This document shows positions 42,112 to 53,174 of a stretch of DNA of 64,000 nt, piece by piece (positions within the stretch are counted from its first letter, which is position 1; the number at the start of each line of letters is the position of its first letter). The translations under genes and the position numbers were made by a program. The stretch is from Amorphophallus konjac (taxonomy: Eukaryota > Streptophyta > Magnoliopsida > Alismatales > Araceae). The stretch covers positions 322,035,829 to 322,099,828 of the forward strand of contig CM040125.1 of the NCBI GenBank assembly GCA_022559845.1, in the 5' to 3' direction. The notes under the pieces were generated by a model, which was not told the DNA's origin, did no database searches, and saw only the letters and a program-made list of their open reading frames with translations.

Positions 42112-42671
42112 TTCTTTCTCCCTTGCTATTCTTTGGCCAGCTCCTTATTCCTTGCTTTTCTTTAATCTCCACTATAGACATTTTCATTCCACATATCTTT
42201 TTTGTCCATGTCATGTGCTTTGGGACTATCTAGGACTATTTTTACTCAGGGGGAGTTTTATTGTTCTTGCTCATCATGTACTATCTAGTGGTTACTTCTG
42301 ATTTTTATTTTGCCCTACATATCCCTCTTTTGCTGCTAACAAAAAGGTGGAGTCATATTTCATTACTGATCGGCATGTGATGCATTGTTTTTCTTTATGA
42401 CTAGCTCTTTGTTTCCGTGAAGCTTGTTATTTTCCTTGTGCATGCACCACCTTTGTGTAATCAATCTTCATTTGGTGAGTTTACATGGCATGCATTGTGC
42501 ATAACATAGCATAGCATTTCGATCCAAAGATTATGATTATTCTCTTACAGCATGTATAGATGCGGTGTTAATGTGATTCTTGCTATTAGTGATTTTGTTG
42601 TCATGCGCGTGGTTTACACTTATATGTGTTCTATTTTTTAAGAGTTTTATCATCATCAAAAAGGGGGAGAC
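42112..42671 (+). other. Sirevirus 3' untranslated region with several polypurine tracts
   Basis: No gene. Three purine runs of similar form lie here: CAGGGGGAG near 42247, AAAAAGGTGGAG near 42341 and AAAAAGGGGGAGA at 42658-42670, the last one touching the 3' LTR. Multiple polypurine tracts before the LTR are a known Sirevirus trait. Confidence 0.75.
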
Positions 42672-43740
42672 TGTTGTGATCCCTTTGTGTTTTCATGATA
42701 ACAAAGTCTGTGTGTGTTGGACTAATCATTGCCTTTAAGTGCATGTGTAGCACCAGATCTATTTGTCAAAATCTACGTGTAAATGCATCTGAAAATCACT
42801 TTTCAATTATTTATTTAATTGTGCTCTTGTCAGCTTTAAAGATTAGGGTTGATGAAAGTTGGTTGTGGTAACTAAGCTTTTCGCAACAAGCCCAAGATTA
42901 CATTTTTTGAATGAGTATTAAAAGAGCTATGGTTGTTCAAAGTGGGTGTTCTCAGACAAACGAGGTTCCCAGGAGGTGTCGACACTTCTCCTCAGAAAGC
43001 CCAAATAGAACACTCGCAAAATGGTTATGGAATGGTGTCGACACTGCTCGGGCATAACTAACTCTAATCTGTGCTGATCTGTTCGTAATTTTTGTAATCC
43101 TATCTGGTTTCTCTCGTTGGTTCTTGGCCATTCTTTGGCTAGGACCCTTCCTAAACCTCCCCTGTGAAGCCCTAAGGCGCCCTAATCATACATAAACCTC
43201 TTTTGGGCGAAATCAAAGGCCAGGGAGTAGAAAAATATGTGGAAGGATGCTGTTGCGACCTGTGTGCTCTATTTTGAAGTTCCTTTCAAGCCATGACGCC
43301 CTCATGTGAGCAAGAACGTGAAGAACAACCTGGGAGGAACTGCATCAACGATTCTTTATCAGATTTGCTTTCTCTCCTTGTTCTAAATCTGGGTTTTTAT
43401 TGTGTGTAAAAAGTGTGGGTGTGTTCTTGTGTGCCCTACTGTAAGGGTGCAGTTTGTGCTTGTGCACGTGTGTGTGGTTGAAAGGTGTGCCAGCACCTTG
43501 ATGTCTGGCGTGTGTGTGTCTTGCTAGTGCTTCTAGTAGTGAATACCCAAGTGATCTTAGGGAGAGGATGTAGGTCAACACTCTGCTACACCGAACCACT
43601 ATAAAAATTGATGTGTCTGCTTGTGTGATTGGCACCTTTTCTTCTATCTCCCTTCTTTGCTATTGGTTGTTGTGTGGCATGCTTTAAAATATTAAAAAAA
43701 AGTTGTTAACACCCAATTCACCCCCCTCTTGGGTGTGTTA
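42672..43740 (+). repeat. 3' LTR of the Sirevirus copia element
   Basis: Starts TGTTGTGATCCC directly after the last polypurine tract. It ends with the AACACCCAATTCACCCCCCTCTTGGGTGTG segment usual at Sirevirus LTR ends (about 43707-43738). The last bases read GTGTTA instead of a CA end, so the right edge is approximate. The other LTR is outside the window, so identity cannot be checked. A GT-rich stretch lies near 43410-43520. Confidence 0.75.
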
Positions 43741-44968
43741 AATAGCTCCAAACCTTCACCAACCCCCATGAGGGTTGTCTCAAGGTGGGACTCCCGATGA
43801 TCTGGTTTATGGCATGTGTTTGCACCCCGTGGAGGGGGATTGTGAATGGTGTATGGTTTCTGACATAGTGACCTCAGCGGCCTTGTGTCTTAGGATCTAA
43901 GGCCCGTGTTTCATGCAGCGAGCGTGTGTGTACAACTAGTGACACGTCAGTGGTTTCACGGTAGGTTCTTGCCTTGAGTGACCTTTCCACACTAGTCGTA
44001 GCTTGCCTGGGCACGCGGGTGCCAACCCACCTGGGAGTGGTGGAGAGCTAGATCCGAGAGAGACGGTTTAGGATGGTTGCCGTAGAGCCTTCCACTATGG
44101 TGGCTCAAGTCTGGGCCGGGAGGAAAACCAGCTAGAGGGCCTGACGTAGCGTAGCCAGTCAGTGGTACACACTTGGTCGGGGAGTACGGACTCGTGCTGA
44201 TGAGCATGACCCCGACTAGACCCTTGTCTTGTGTTACTGTGTATGATGTCTCAGTTTCTGTGTTGAGGCGAGTAGGGAGACACCTAAGGCTATGGACTAA
44301 GTCATCACTGGATGCATCTGCCCTTGCTTCTAGTGGGTAGTACTCCTGTCACTCGAGTGTAGCGACCCTACTTTCCTGCCATTCCAGTTCAGTGTTCTGG
44401 CGGGCAAGGGTATCCTATTACACGAGGTTAGAGTGTAGTTTACTTCGGGTGGCCGTGATACATGTGTGGTGAGGTTATTTTCACTTAAGTGTTATTTACT
44501 GCCTTTCGTGTTCTAGTTATTGTTCTGAATTATTACTTACTGCACTGTGTATTTATCGTTGTGGGGTAGGGATCCACGGGACCCCTACTAAGTCGATGAC
44601 ACAAGGCTCACCTCCTTTTGGTTTCAGGTGTGGCATGGCTTGCACGTTGTGATTCTGAGGCATCGTGTGGAGCAGGTGGTCAGGGTTAGTACTAGTTTGC
44701 CAGAGACAGGGTATGCCCCGTGGCCTTGTACTTTTTAGTCTACTGCACTTATGTATGGACATAGATATTCTGGATTGTATAACTGTTAAACCGTATAACT
44801 GTTTATTTCTCACATTGATTATGTTAAGTATTACTTAGTTCTGATCATTTTAGATTCTTATACACTACTACACCATCCCTTTAACCCTTCCGAGCCTCTG
44901 GCTCGTGGGTGACCGGCCAAGATCCAAGAGTATCAGGATTTTTCTTGATATTCGGATCTTGGGTCATT
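43741..44968 (+). repeat. LTR-like fragment, probably the 3' part of a gypsy LTR
   Basis: No gene. GGCTCACCTCCTTTTGGTTTCAGGTG near 44608 resembles the R-U5 part of the solo LTR at 55383-58424 (GTTAGCTCATATAG...CCAGGCTATTCAGGTGACGATG, near 58045-58090). The fragment closes with GGATCTTGGGTCATTATA, like the GGGGCGTGACA end of that class. It is probably the sequence into which the Sirevirus inserted. No second LTR or duplication was found. Confidence 0.4.
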
Positions 44969-45338
44969 ATATAGACTACCACTCTTAATCATGTTAAGAA
45001 GCACTTCATGTTAAACCATGCATAGAGTTTAATAAAATAATGAGAATAAAAGTGCGTACTTACGCAAATAAATTACCTTGCAACCCTTCGCTATAGAAGC
45101 AGCTGCCTGAAGCGATTTCAATCAGCATGGGATTTGCTTTCCTCGCTTGACAGGTAAGGGAGCAAAGATTTGAAGTGGCTCAACATGAAGGAGTGGTGAT
45201 AAGACCAGACTTAGATGAAGAAGAATAAAGAAAAAGAGCCGAGGGCTTGAACTCCCTTAGGAGGGTGTAAAACCCAGGGTATATAGAAGGATTTACAGAA
45301 GAAAAAGGAAATCAGAGGGAATGGTGAGGACTAAAACC
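44969..45338. other. Unassigned stretch
   Basis: No supportable gene. On the minus strand CTATATACCC near 45275 looks like a TATA box and is followed by CT-rich leader-like sequence. It may be the 3' end of the minus-strand gag element that follows or an unrelated promoter fragment. Confidence 0.3.
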
Positions 45339-45830
45339 TCAAAAGCAGTGACAGAAGGGACAAATGTTCTTAGTAAGTAGTTTATGAGGATTGGGATCCG
45401 GCTCGGGATCAGGTGGTATCAGGGGGATGAATTGGTAGATAGAGAGTAATGGATCTGGAGATTTCGAAGGATGATGAGGATGAGGGTCACGATGCCCTGA
45501 GAGAGTATAGGGATCAGGATCTGGAGGTTCCATAGGATTAGGGGCTTGAGGGATGTGATGCCCTAAGAAGAAAAAAGAATGGAACAGAAACTTGCATTTA
45601 GGAGAGTCTAGAGGTTCTGGAAGAAGAGACAAATGCAAATTAGATGAAGAGGATGAGTCAAGCAAAGGAGGATCCAAATGTTTCAGATGATAATGATGAT
45701 GAGGGTTAGATAAAGATGAGGAGTTAAATAAAGGGGGATCTGGAGGCTCCGGATGAGGAGGAATATGAGGGTCCAGGGACCCTAAAGGGGAAGAGGAACT
45801 TGATTGTGCAGATTTGGAAGATGGAAAGCG
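45339..45830 (-). other. Pro/Ser-rich minus-strand frame
   Basis: Open at 45677-45339, starting MDPPLLDSSSSSNLHLSLLP and continuing with Asp-Pro and His-Pro clusters (PDPEPDPNPHK). It is low in complexity and has no domain. It may be the tail of the minus-strand element's coding region or chance openness of GA-rich sequence. Confidence 0.3.
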
Positions 45831-46919
45831 TCACCTCAACCAATTGATTGCCCATAAAAAGAAATTGAATAGTAGCAAGAGCAGTGATGGAATGGGATGG
45901 AAAGTGAATGGACCAATGGAGGGCTCCTCAACACGAGACTTCTTGTCTTTTAGCATCCCTTTATGCCTTCTCCTCTTCTTGATAGATACTCTCTTGCAAT
46001 GTGGTCGCTTAGCCTTGAACGTGGCTTCCTGGCTTCTTGGCTTCACATGCCTTCCCCCATTATGTGCCCAAATAGATGGCCCTGCCCTTTTCTGATCAAC
46101 TAGCTCAATTGGTGCAGTTGGTGCCCAAAGGCTCTCATTTAATGAACATTCATTAAGATCCCTTAGATATTCAAAAATGATCGGCAACTCTCTTCGCAAA
46201 TAATCATAACAAAATTTTGGGAGTTTCGTCTGTGAAGTAGGAATCTTGACATGGAATAGCTCCTTTAGGAATAGCTCCCTTGATAAGTAGATGAAATTAA
46301 TCATCGGAAGTTTGACCTTTGGCATATGGAGCTTCACATTTGGTATTTCGCTCAGGGACCTTGGAATATCCCTTTTGAAAGTGTTGGGTAACATGGGCAC
46401 TTGTACCTTGCATGGAAGTTGAGAAATTGTAGTTGTGACATTAAGAGCTTCTAACAAGGGCTGCCCTGACCCACCCTTGAGCATAAAACTCATCATCTCT
46501 TTTGCAGTGGGATGTGTCATCATGATGTTCGAGGAGAACCCCTTCTTTTGATTGGCCATTTGATCTATAACAGAACAAGGGGTAATGAGAGCCTTGAAAG
46601 TATCATTTACATTGAGCAATGTGACCTCTATTATTTTGCCCTTTGATTTGCATGGCACCAACTCTTGAGAGGCCGTTTTGGTGGACATTAGCAGAGGTGG
46701 AGACTCAGTCCTTTCAAATATGCCCAATATGAGAACACGAATCGACATTCGGCAAATATAATCTTGGAGCTTGAAATGCCTACTCGGCCTCGGGTCTTCC
46801 TTTTCCAGCTTGCTTTGCCCTTGAGAGGTAGACTTGAATTGCATGTTCAAAAGTGCACACCCACTCCGTTGGGTGATTGGGATTTGTGAAGTAGAGGTGA
46901 TGGAAGGTTGAATAGACAT
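45831..46919 (-). CDS. 362-aa protein of unknown function with basic stretch and hydrophobic C-terminus
   Basis: Uninterrupted minus-strand frame in an otherwise gag-only element. I do not recognise the family. The N-terminal 100 residues are polar (SKLEKEDPRPSRHFKLQDYI). The middle has repeated Pro-Lys-Val/Leu-Pro segments (VKLHMPKVKLPMINFIYLSR, TSQTKLPKFCYDYLRRELP). Residues 295-335 are strongly basic (HCKRVSIKKRRRHKGMLKDK), a plausible nuclear or nucleic-acid-binding signal. The last 20 residues are hydrophobic (SLLLLLFNFFLWAINWL), a possible tail anchor. It lies downstream of gag, where pol would normally be. The position and membrane-like tail recall env-like ORFs, but there is no further support. 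Confidence 0.5.
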   Translation of the reverse strand: MSIQPSITSTSQIPITQRSGCALLNMQFKSTSQGQSKLEKEDPRPSRHFKLQDYICRMSIRVLILGIFERTESPPLLMSTKTASQELVPCKSKGKIIEVTLLNVNDTFKALITPCSVIDQMANQKKGFSSNIMMTHPTAKEMMSFMLKGGSGQPLLEALNVTTTISQLPCKVQVPMLPNTFKRDIPRSLSEIPNVKLHMPKVKLPMINFIYLSRELFLKELFHVKIPTSQTKLPKFCYDYLRRELPIIFEYLRDLNECSLNESLWAPTAPIELVDQKRAGPSIWAHNGGRHVKPRSQEATFKAKRPHCKRVSIKKRRRHKGMLKDKKSRVEEPSIGPFTFHPIPSLLLLLFNFFLWAINWLR

Positions 46920-46975
46920 GGGGGGTTAGTGGGTAAAGTAGGGGTAGGTGAACGGGTGATAGCAATGAGAGGTTT

Positions 46976-47638
46976 CTATGTGGTGAAGACTTCTTCTTCC
47001 ATCTCAAGAGCACATGAAGGTGGCTCAGATGTAGGTAAGGATAGAGGTAATGGTGGAGCTTGCTCAGGCTCAAGCGCCAGTGTAGGTGAAGGGTTGGTAG
47101 GTTGGCAAAGTGATGTTAGTGTTGGGGTAATAATGGTAGCGATTGGATTAACAATGGAAGGCTTACATGCTAATGGTGTGACATTTGGTGGAGGTAAGAG
47201 ATTATATGTTTTAGGTGGTGCTTGGCGAGGCTCAATTGGGATTGGGATAGTAATGGTGGTGATTGGTTTTGTGGTGGCAGGTTTAGATGGTGGTGATGTG
47301 GGATTTGGTGGAGGTAAGGGATTGTATGGAAGGTGGTGCTTGGCGATACATGGTAGGCACTGGGATGATAATGGCGGTCGTTGGGTTAGCAACGTGTGGC
47401 TTAGGGAGGGTGGCAGTTGGAGAGTTAGTGGAAGGTGAAAGGGAAGGTTGTTGTGAAAGTCGTTGGCGTGCCAACATGAACCGTTGAGTCTGCGGCTCAT
47501 CATTGTGGCACTAGGTGGTTTGGGAAGTAGGGGTGATGTTGATGGCGCTAACCTAACCAAGGGCTTGGGGTTGAGAAGGAGTTTGATGAGGTTGTGGAAG
47601 TAGGGGTTGTTGTAGTGGTAACGGAGCGGGGACAACAT
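46976..47638 (-). pseudogene. Pro/Thr-rich linker between gag and the 362-aa ORF
   Basis: A 220-codon open frame, rich in Pro, Thr and Ile, in a different frame from gag. It contains three degenerate copies of a module with PPPN-x-T or PIxTITIPxPIEPRQAPP. It looks like a repeat-expanded gag tail rather than a folded protein. Confidence 0.45.
47085..47440 (-). repeat. Three degenerate ~118-bp tandem repeats
   Basis: On the plus strand the units begin near 47110, 47228 and 47345. The first two share GGTGGAGGTAAG followed by GATTxTATG and GGTGGTGCTTGGCGA. All three share the TAATGGTxGxGATTGG-type segment. The period is a multiple of three within error, fitting the protein-level repeat. Confidence 0.6.
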
Positions 47639-49130
47639 TTGGCATTAGGGTAGGGGCATGGCCAGGTGGATGGTGATAAGTCCGTTGTAGGATAAGTGGA
47701 TGTCGAGGAGGGTGAGCATTTTGACAGTATGGATGAAAATATGGATCTTGTGGTGGAGGTGGTTGCAAACATGAAGGATAGTCGTAATGGTTAGCGGAAT
47801 GGCTATATTGGTGGCGGATGGCATCCAATTGTTCATTTGTTGCATGCAGACTATGTTGCTCAAACATATCCATGATGGGAGAGTCCCTCAAATTTGTTTG
47901 ACAGTACCGAGCTCTCTCGTAGAGTTTTTCCATTGTATAGAGCTTATCCGTGGCTAAAACATGCCGGAATATAGGGGTGGCATTGGAAACTATCAACTTG
48001 ACTTGTTCATATTCTGAAAGTGTATCATTCAATATAACGGCCATGGACCTCCACCTATCAGCAAACTGAGTGAATTCTTCATCGAGTTTCATCTTTTCGG
48101 CCACTAAATCCATCAAGGAAAGAGAAGGGCTGACCCAGTCTCTATATCTTTGAATGAATTTCCTTTTTACAACATCAAAATCTCTGGCCTCATGTGGCTC
48201 AAATGAATAGAACTATTCTTAGCCAGGGCCATCCAAAGACCTTCTAAACATGTATGCCAGTATCCTCTTATCATTTTGCCACCAGGAGGATTCATACATG
48301 AAATCTTTGAGATGAATGATTGGGTTGCCCATGCCATTGTACATCTGATACGTAGGCACTTCTGAAGGATGTAAATAAAATGTGGGAAGAGCTAGCATGG
48401 AGACTTGTGGGTTACCCTTTGCTTCTATGCTCTTCTTTATCTCGTCAAATTGCTCCTCCATTTGGTCTAATTTGTGAAGAAGGACTTGATGGAGAGGATT
48501 TACATAAGAACTGGAAGGTTGCTCTTGGGATCCTTGGTGTTCTTGAGAGGGAGGCCTTGAACAAGAGAGGGAGTGAGGTTTTCCCATAGAATGACCCAAT
48601 TGGACTGGGGTACGAGGAATAGCTAGACTTTGAGGCTGCAAGGGGTACCGAAATGAGGGTGGTGGCCGGTTGACCCACATGTTCTATCTAAACGGAGAAG
48701 CATGAGGACCGCTCTTAGCGCGTGAAGGATCTTGGAGATAGTGAGAAGTAGATTTTTCCTCAATGACAGCCTGCATGGCTTCAAGCTGTTGAGGGTTGAG
48801 AGAGTTGATGCGAGCAACTAGGACATCCAAGGCATAGGGAACACTAGTGGAGGAGGAAGCTTCCCTAGGAGTGGCCTGCACTACATGTGAGGGCTCACAC
48901 ATTTGATCATTATCTAGACAGTAGAGATTATCATAGGATATAGAAAGAAGGTGAGACTCCTCTTTGAAGTAGTGATGAGAGTCATGGACATGAGGGATAT
49001 GTGATGAATCAAAGCGACCATCCTCATGGCCATAAAAAGTGTAACTTAACATGCTAAGCACTTTACCAGAATGCAACATCATGATGAAATCAAACAATAG
49101 GCTCACAAATAATTTTGCAGAGATTATCAA
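47553..49130 (-). pseudogene. gag: Gypsy-type gag of the minus-strand element
   Basis: Three open parts in order: 49130-48684 (acidic, His-rich N-terminus), 48680-48219 and 48116-47553. The second has LDQMEEQFDEIKKSIEAKG, then the start of the capsid fold (MGNPIIHLKDFMYESSWWQN, KRILAYMFRRSLDGPG). A TAA and a TAG, two codons apart, follow near 48215-48225, where Gln and Trp are usual. The same frame goes on with FYSFEPHEARDFDVVKRKFI and MKLDEEFTQFADRWRSMA, a clear Retrotrans_gag signature. A Pro/His-rich tail ends at 47553. Non-functional because of the stops. Confidence 0.8.
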
Positions 49131-50900
49131 ACAAGTAGATGTTTACGTTTGGTTTAGAGTTTCCTTACATGAGTTAGATGATTTTCAAAAAATTTACAAA
49201 TCCACTCAACAAGGTAGTCTCCTAGTTCCAGTTTTGATTTGAACCATCGTGCCAACTAGGATTTCACACTCTCACCACGTATAGGCCAATTATCTCTGGG
49301 GAACATCAATGGTACAACTTGCCCAGTGAACGAGGAGAGAATCCCTCGATTTCGGGGACTTACGAAGCTCCCAGTAAAGGAAATCCTAGTCCGTCAAGAG
49401 GAATTCTGATGGAGTGTCCTTCCTTCCCCGAAAGAGGGTGATGTCCTAAGATTACAAGGGGGTGATTCCCTAAAGCTCGTAGGCAATGCAAACTAACGTA
49501 AACAGATAGAAAAATAGAACAATATGAACACTGCTAAAGGAATAAAGAATAACCATAATATACAAAGATAAGGAGTACTATAAAATCTCATACAGAAGGC
49601 GTCTGGGATGAGAGATGCCTATTTTAAAGGTGTCTTTTCTATGGGATGTATGCAAGAAGGAATGCAGTCTGAAGGTTGACCGCATTCAAATGCGATCGCG
49701 GTGACAACAGAGGTTGTGTTCAAGAATGCGATTTTTGTATCAACCGCATTCAGAACCCGCGAACAGAAAACAGAAGTCTCAGATAATAAGAAGTCGGTGG
49801 AAGAAAAAGCCTAAACTTGCACAAATCCACAATCCAAACAAACATGGCAATCAACAAATCATGAAGCTCAACTTCAAAACACAATTATTTTTCAAAACAC
49901 ACAAACCTTTGGCAGAAATCACAAGGGACAATAGGGGAGCGCACGTGATGCGCGAGGAATGAAAATAAAAGTGCTGCTGGGAGGATAATTGAGTGCGCAA
50001 AGGCACAATAAGGAGGGGCACAAGCAGGTGCCAAAAGGAGGGGCACACATGGGTGCCGAAAGTAAAGGAGTAATCAAAAGAAACCAAAAAGAAGTCCCAC
50101 CGTGATCACCAAAAGATGTGAATGACGTCATGGAAAGAAGAAGAAGAGATAAAAATGATGGGCCGAAACGACCACGGGAGATGTTCTTGCAGGTTTTAAA
50201 GGAAATGAAAAAATCAATCAAATCACACGTGAGTGCGTGTATGTTGCATGATGTGTGATCGTCAGGTTCTGAAGACCCTAAAAACAATAATAAAAGAAAA
50301 CTAATCGCACGTATACCTTGGACGCGAGAGATTTTTGAATGGTTCCTTCTTTTTGTTTCCTCAGTCGGTGAATGAAGAGAATTTTTCGTTTGATTCCCCT
50401 TGCAAGAAAATAAACAAACACCAAATTGGATTAGAAACAATGGTGTAGTATCAATCCCTTGTGATGAAGAACAGTGAAATCATGAATAAATACACAACTT
50501 GTTGGTCTTGTTTTAAACCCCGATGTAAAGAGTAAGAAAATGATATCATGAATGAAATTTATGCAGAGTTGCACTTGGGTGATACTAACAAATGAAATGA
50601 TGCATGCAATGTTAAAAGGATGAACTCGAAATGAAAATAAGGTGAGAAAAGCTTATTGATCGTGCCGGCGGTGGGATTCGCGGAGGGCTCCGAGGTCGTG
50701 AGGATGTCATGCACGTGTAAGGGATTAGGAGATCACCTTCTCTCAAAAGATTAGGCACTCAAAACATTGGTAGAAGCTTCCCTCAATACCAAAAATGGAA
50801 CCTCATAACCTGGAGAGATTTCTCCAACGTTTCCCCCTCCCCTTCATGAGGCTTCGAAGCTCCCTTTGGAAGCCCAGGGGTTTGCTATTTATAGGCAAAA
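49131..50900 (-). other. Probable leader and 5' LTR region of the minus-strand element
   Basis: No gene on either strand. Minus-strand TATA-like motifs lie near 49632 (TTTAAAATAG) and 50887 (CTATAAATAG). The part near 49690-49760 has repeated CCGCATTC/GAATGCG motifs in both orientations. The interval is A-rich from 49500 to 50650. Assignment as LTR is by position upstream of gag only. Confidence 0.35.
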
Positions 50901-51519
50901 TGGCAAGAAGGTGTCCTTCACCTAAGACGACTCTTCAAGAAGGTGGCCACTTCTTAAACCGCTGTGGACGTCAAAAATAATCATACAGCATGAACGTCTT
51001 GGCACTCGGGAGCAAGTTGAGGACGGAGCGGCTGAATGAACCCCATATCTTGCCCGATCAGGACGAAAACACACGTGGTGGTCCGCTACCTGATAAGGAA
51101 GCTTTTCAAGCCGAAGAAATAGCCATGGCCCCTCAAAACAAGGTGCCGAAGGCCGAATCAACAGAAAACCCAAGTAACCTGATCGGGGCACACATCATAC
51201 CAGAAAGGTCCGTAGAAGGCCGAGGAATTGCCCAATGGGGGCAAAAATACTTTGGGTGGCTGCTCACTCGATGATGACACTCCCCACGGGTAGGGACCAG
51301 GGTTAAAGGCATGACTCACAGTGCCAAAGGCTGAATCAGGGAGCAGCTTGAGCAATCTGATATGGGTTCGACATGTGCCAGAAATCACTCAGAATCACAA
51401 ACTGAGGCCTAGAGGCCCCGAAATGGACAACCCGGAGGTGGTGCATCAAAACTAAGGCAGTACTGGAGGCCAAGCATTTGTCTGAGCTACTTCAGAGCTC
51501 GGGCAAAAGCCCCCTTTGC

Positions 51520-51975
51520 TCTTAAACCGGCACGGCCTCCCCTTGGGATAAACTGGCGCGTCTTCTCCTTGGGATAAATCGGCGCGGTCTGCCCCTTTTC
51601 GGTTAAATCGGCGCACTCGTTCTTGCTTCTAAACCTGCATGGTCCCCTCCTGTTAAACCGACGCGCCCCCTGGCTGCTAAACCGGTGTCCCCCCTGGCTG
51701 CTAAACTGGCACGGCCTGCCCCCTGGCTGCTAAACTGGCGCGCCCCTCCTGGCTGCTAAACCGACGTGGCCTGCCCTCTTGCTGCTAAACTGATGCACCC
51801 CCTGGCTACTAAACAGGCACGACCTGCCCCCTGGCTGCTAAACGGGCGCGCCCCCTAGCTACTAAACCAGCGTGCCCCCCTGGCTGCTAAACCGGCGTGC
51901 CCCCCTGGCTGTTAAATCGGCGCGCCCCCTGGCTGCTAAACCAGCGTGGCCTAAACCGGTGTGCCCCCGATCGCG
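51520..51975 (+). repeat. Minisatellite, unit about 25-35 bp: CTGCTAAACCGGCGCGCCCCCTGG
   Basis: About sixteen imperfect copies, most regular at 51650-51960, each with TAAACCGGCG or a close variant followed by a C-rich run and CTGGCTGC. Read on the minus strand it gives a Thr/Arg-rich frame that is an artefact of the repeat. Confidence 0.85.
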
Positions 51976-52284
51976 CCGTTTTAATCGAATGGCTGTCCCA
52001 TCCTCAGTCCGATGCTCTATTTTTCTATATGAACAAAGGGACCCTTCCATGAAATGGATGAACCTCTTGCATCAGACTGACAGGTAACTGCATGCACGCC
52101 TCAAGCCCCCAAGAATGGAAGACTTCGAGCCCCGCAACGAAGCATCGACGTCCGCCCGTCGCCGTCGACCAATCCCACAGAGGTAACTTCTCTACTCTAC
52201 CACCCCCGTATCCGCAGGCCACTCGACGGCTTCGAGTAGGGAAAAGAGAGGGGGAATGATGTAGTTTCCACTCGGGGAGGGCAT

Positions 52285-52291
52285 TATAAAA
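52285..52291 (+). promoter_or_regulatory. Candidate TATA box of the Tat-like remnant
   Basis: TATAAAA followed by a purine-rich leader (52295-52430), a T-rich run (52470-52480) and AATAAA at 52554. Same layout as at 21065 to about 21456. Confidence 0.4.
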
Positions 52292-53174
52292 GGAGGTGAG
52301 CTCCATTGAAGGAAAAAGGCTGGCTCGAGAGAAGGGAGGAGACAACTAGAAAAAAGAAGAGGCTCTACACCTATGTCGGCTGAAGGAGAGAAGAGAGAGG
52401 TGAGAGGGAGAAAGGAGAGACGGGAAGAGCTCCAGTTTGTTTCTTCTGTTCTCTACCGGCATACCCATCTTTTTTTTTATTATCTCTTCTATTATGGGGT
52501 AGATTCCCCCCTTTGTGTCTGTTCTTCCGTCGCCCTCTTGATCTTTATGGATGAATAAAAAGAAAAGTTATTCTGTGTTTATGATATTTCTTTCCCGTCT
52601 CACTGGCGTTCTTCCTCCCTCTCTACATCTCTTGATTCTCAGAAGTCTACTTCCTATAGTATGGCTTCTGAATGACCCATTTGGAGAGTGAACATGAGCA
52701 GCCCCTTGCTCATCAAGGCAGCGAACATGTCCTCGTAAAATCTTCTGGAATCTCGACCTGTGAGCCCCTAGAACCCCTTGAAGGCTAGTCCTCGAGCTTC
52801 TATGCTCACCATTGGGCCATCGGGCAGCTGTTGTTAGCTCACCCGAATTTTGGGAGTCGTCTCGGAGCATTCCGTTAGACGATTCCCTATTTCACACCTC
52901 ACAAACCCCAGTCCGGGGGAGGTGCTGCCCGTTTTTCGCCAGGAACGTGAATGGCAAGAATAATGAACAATCATAAAGAAGGATGAATGAACGAAAAGAA
53001 ATCTTTGTGGACAAGAAATAGTGTGTGTCTGAACTCCCATGAACTTGACATAACCCAACCACTGCATCATTAAACATATGCACAATAAACCTCTACAATC
53101 TACACTCAAATCTCCCTGCTAACCCTTTCTATCAGATGAACACAAAATTAGAACCAAGACTCTACTGAACCTTC

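Larger units (their letters stand above)
1..43740 (+). mobile_element. Sirevirus-type Ty1/copia retrotransposon, outermost element of the nest (5' LTR outside window)
   Basis: The host element of the nest, recovered by reading across five insertions: 1-1170, 1752-2097, 27159-27763, 29955-34399 and 42112-43740. Its order is PBS, gag with CCHC remnant and C-terminal coiled coil, protease, integrase, RT, RNase H, env-like ORF, several polypurine tracts and a 3' LTR of about 1.07 kb. Copia order (integrase before RT), the long gag with coiled coil, an extra ORF after RNase H and repeated polypurine tracts are Sirevirus traits. About 8 kb remain inside the window, so with the missing 5' LTR the original was about 9 kb, normal for the group. 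Every coding part carries stops or frameshifts, so the element is dead. The exact 3' LTR end is uncertain because no clean CA is visible. Confidence 0.85.
45339..50900 (-). mobile_element. Minus-strand gag-bearing element without recognisable pol (probably non-autonomous gypsy)
   Basis: Read on the minus strand: a leader or LTR-like part (50900-49131), a gag gene (49130-47553), a Pro/Thr-rich repeat linker (47638-46976), a 362-codon ORF (46919-45831) and a Pro-rich frame (45677-45339). No protease, RT, RNase H or integrase motif is seen on either strand in this interval, so if it is one element it is non-autonomous. LTR pairs and a target duplication were not found, and both borders are inferred. 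Confidence 0.5.

Noticed and set aside
42672..43740. A tRNA or other RNA gene in the GT-rich stretch
   Set aside because: No cloverleaf or box A/B pattern; position and ends fit the Sirevirus 3' LTR.
44969..45300. First exon of a host gene on the minus strand (TATA, short ATG frame, CAAG/GTAATT splice-like site)
   Set aside because: The open frame is very short, there is no recognisable protein, and the stretch sits between two retroelement remnants; kept only as unassigned.
51862..52087. Small proteins over the GCGCGCC minisatellite
   Set aside because: The frames follow the tandem repeat and have no start context or domain.
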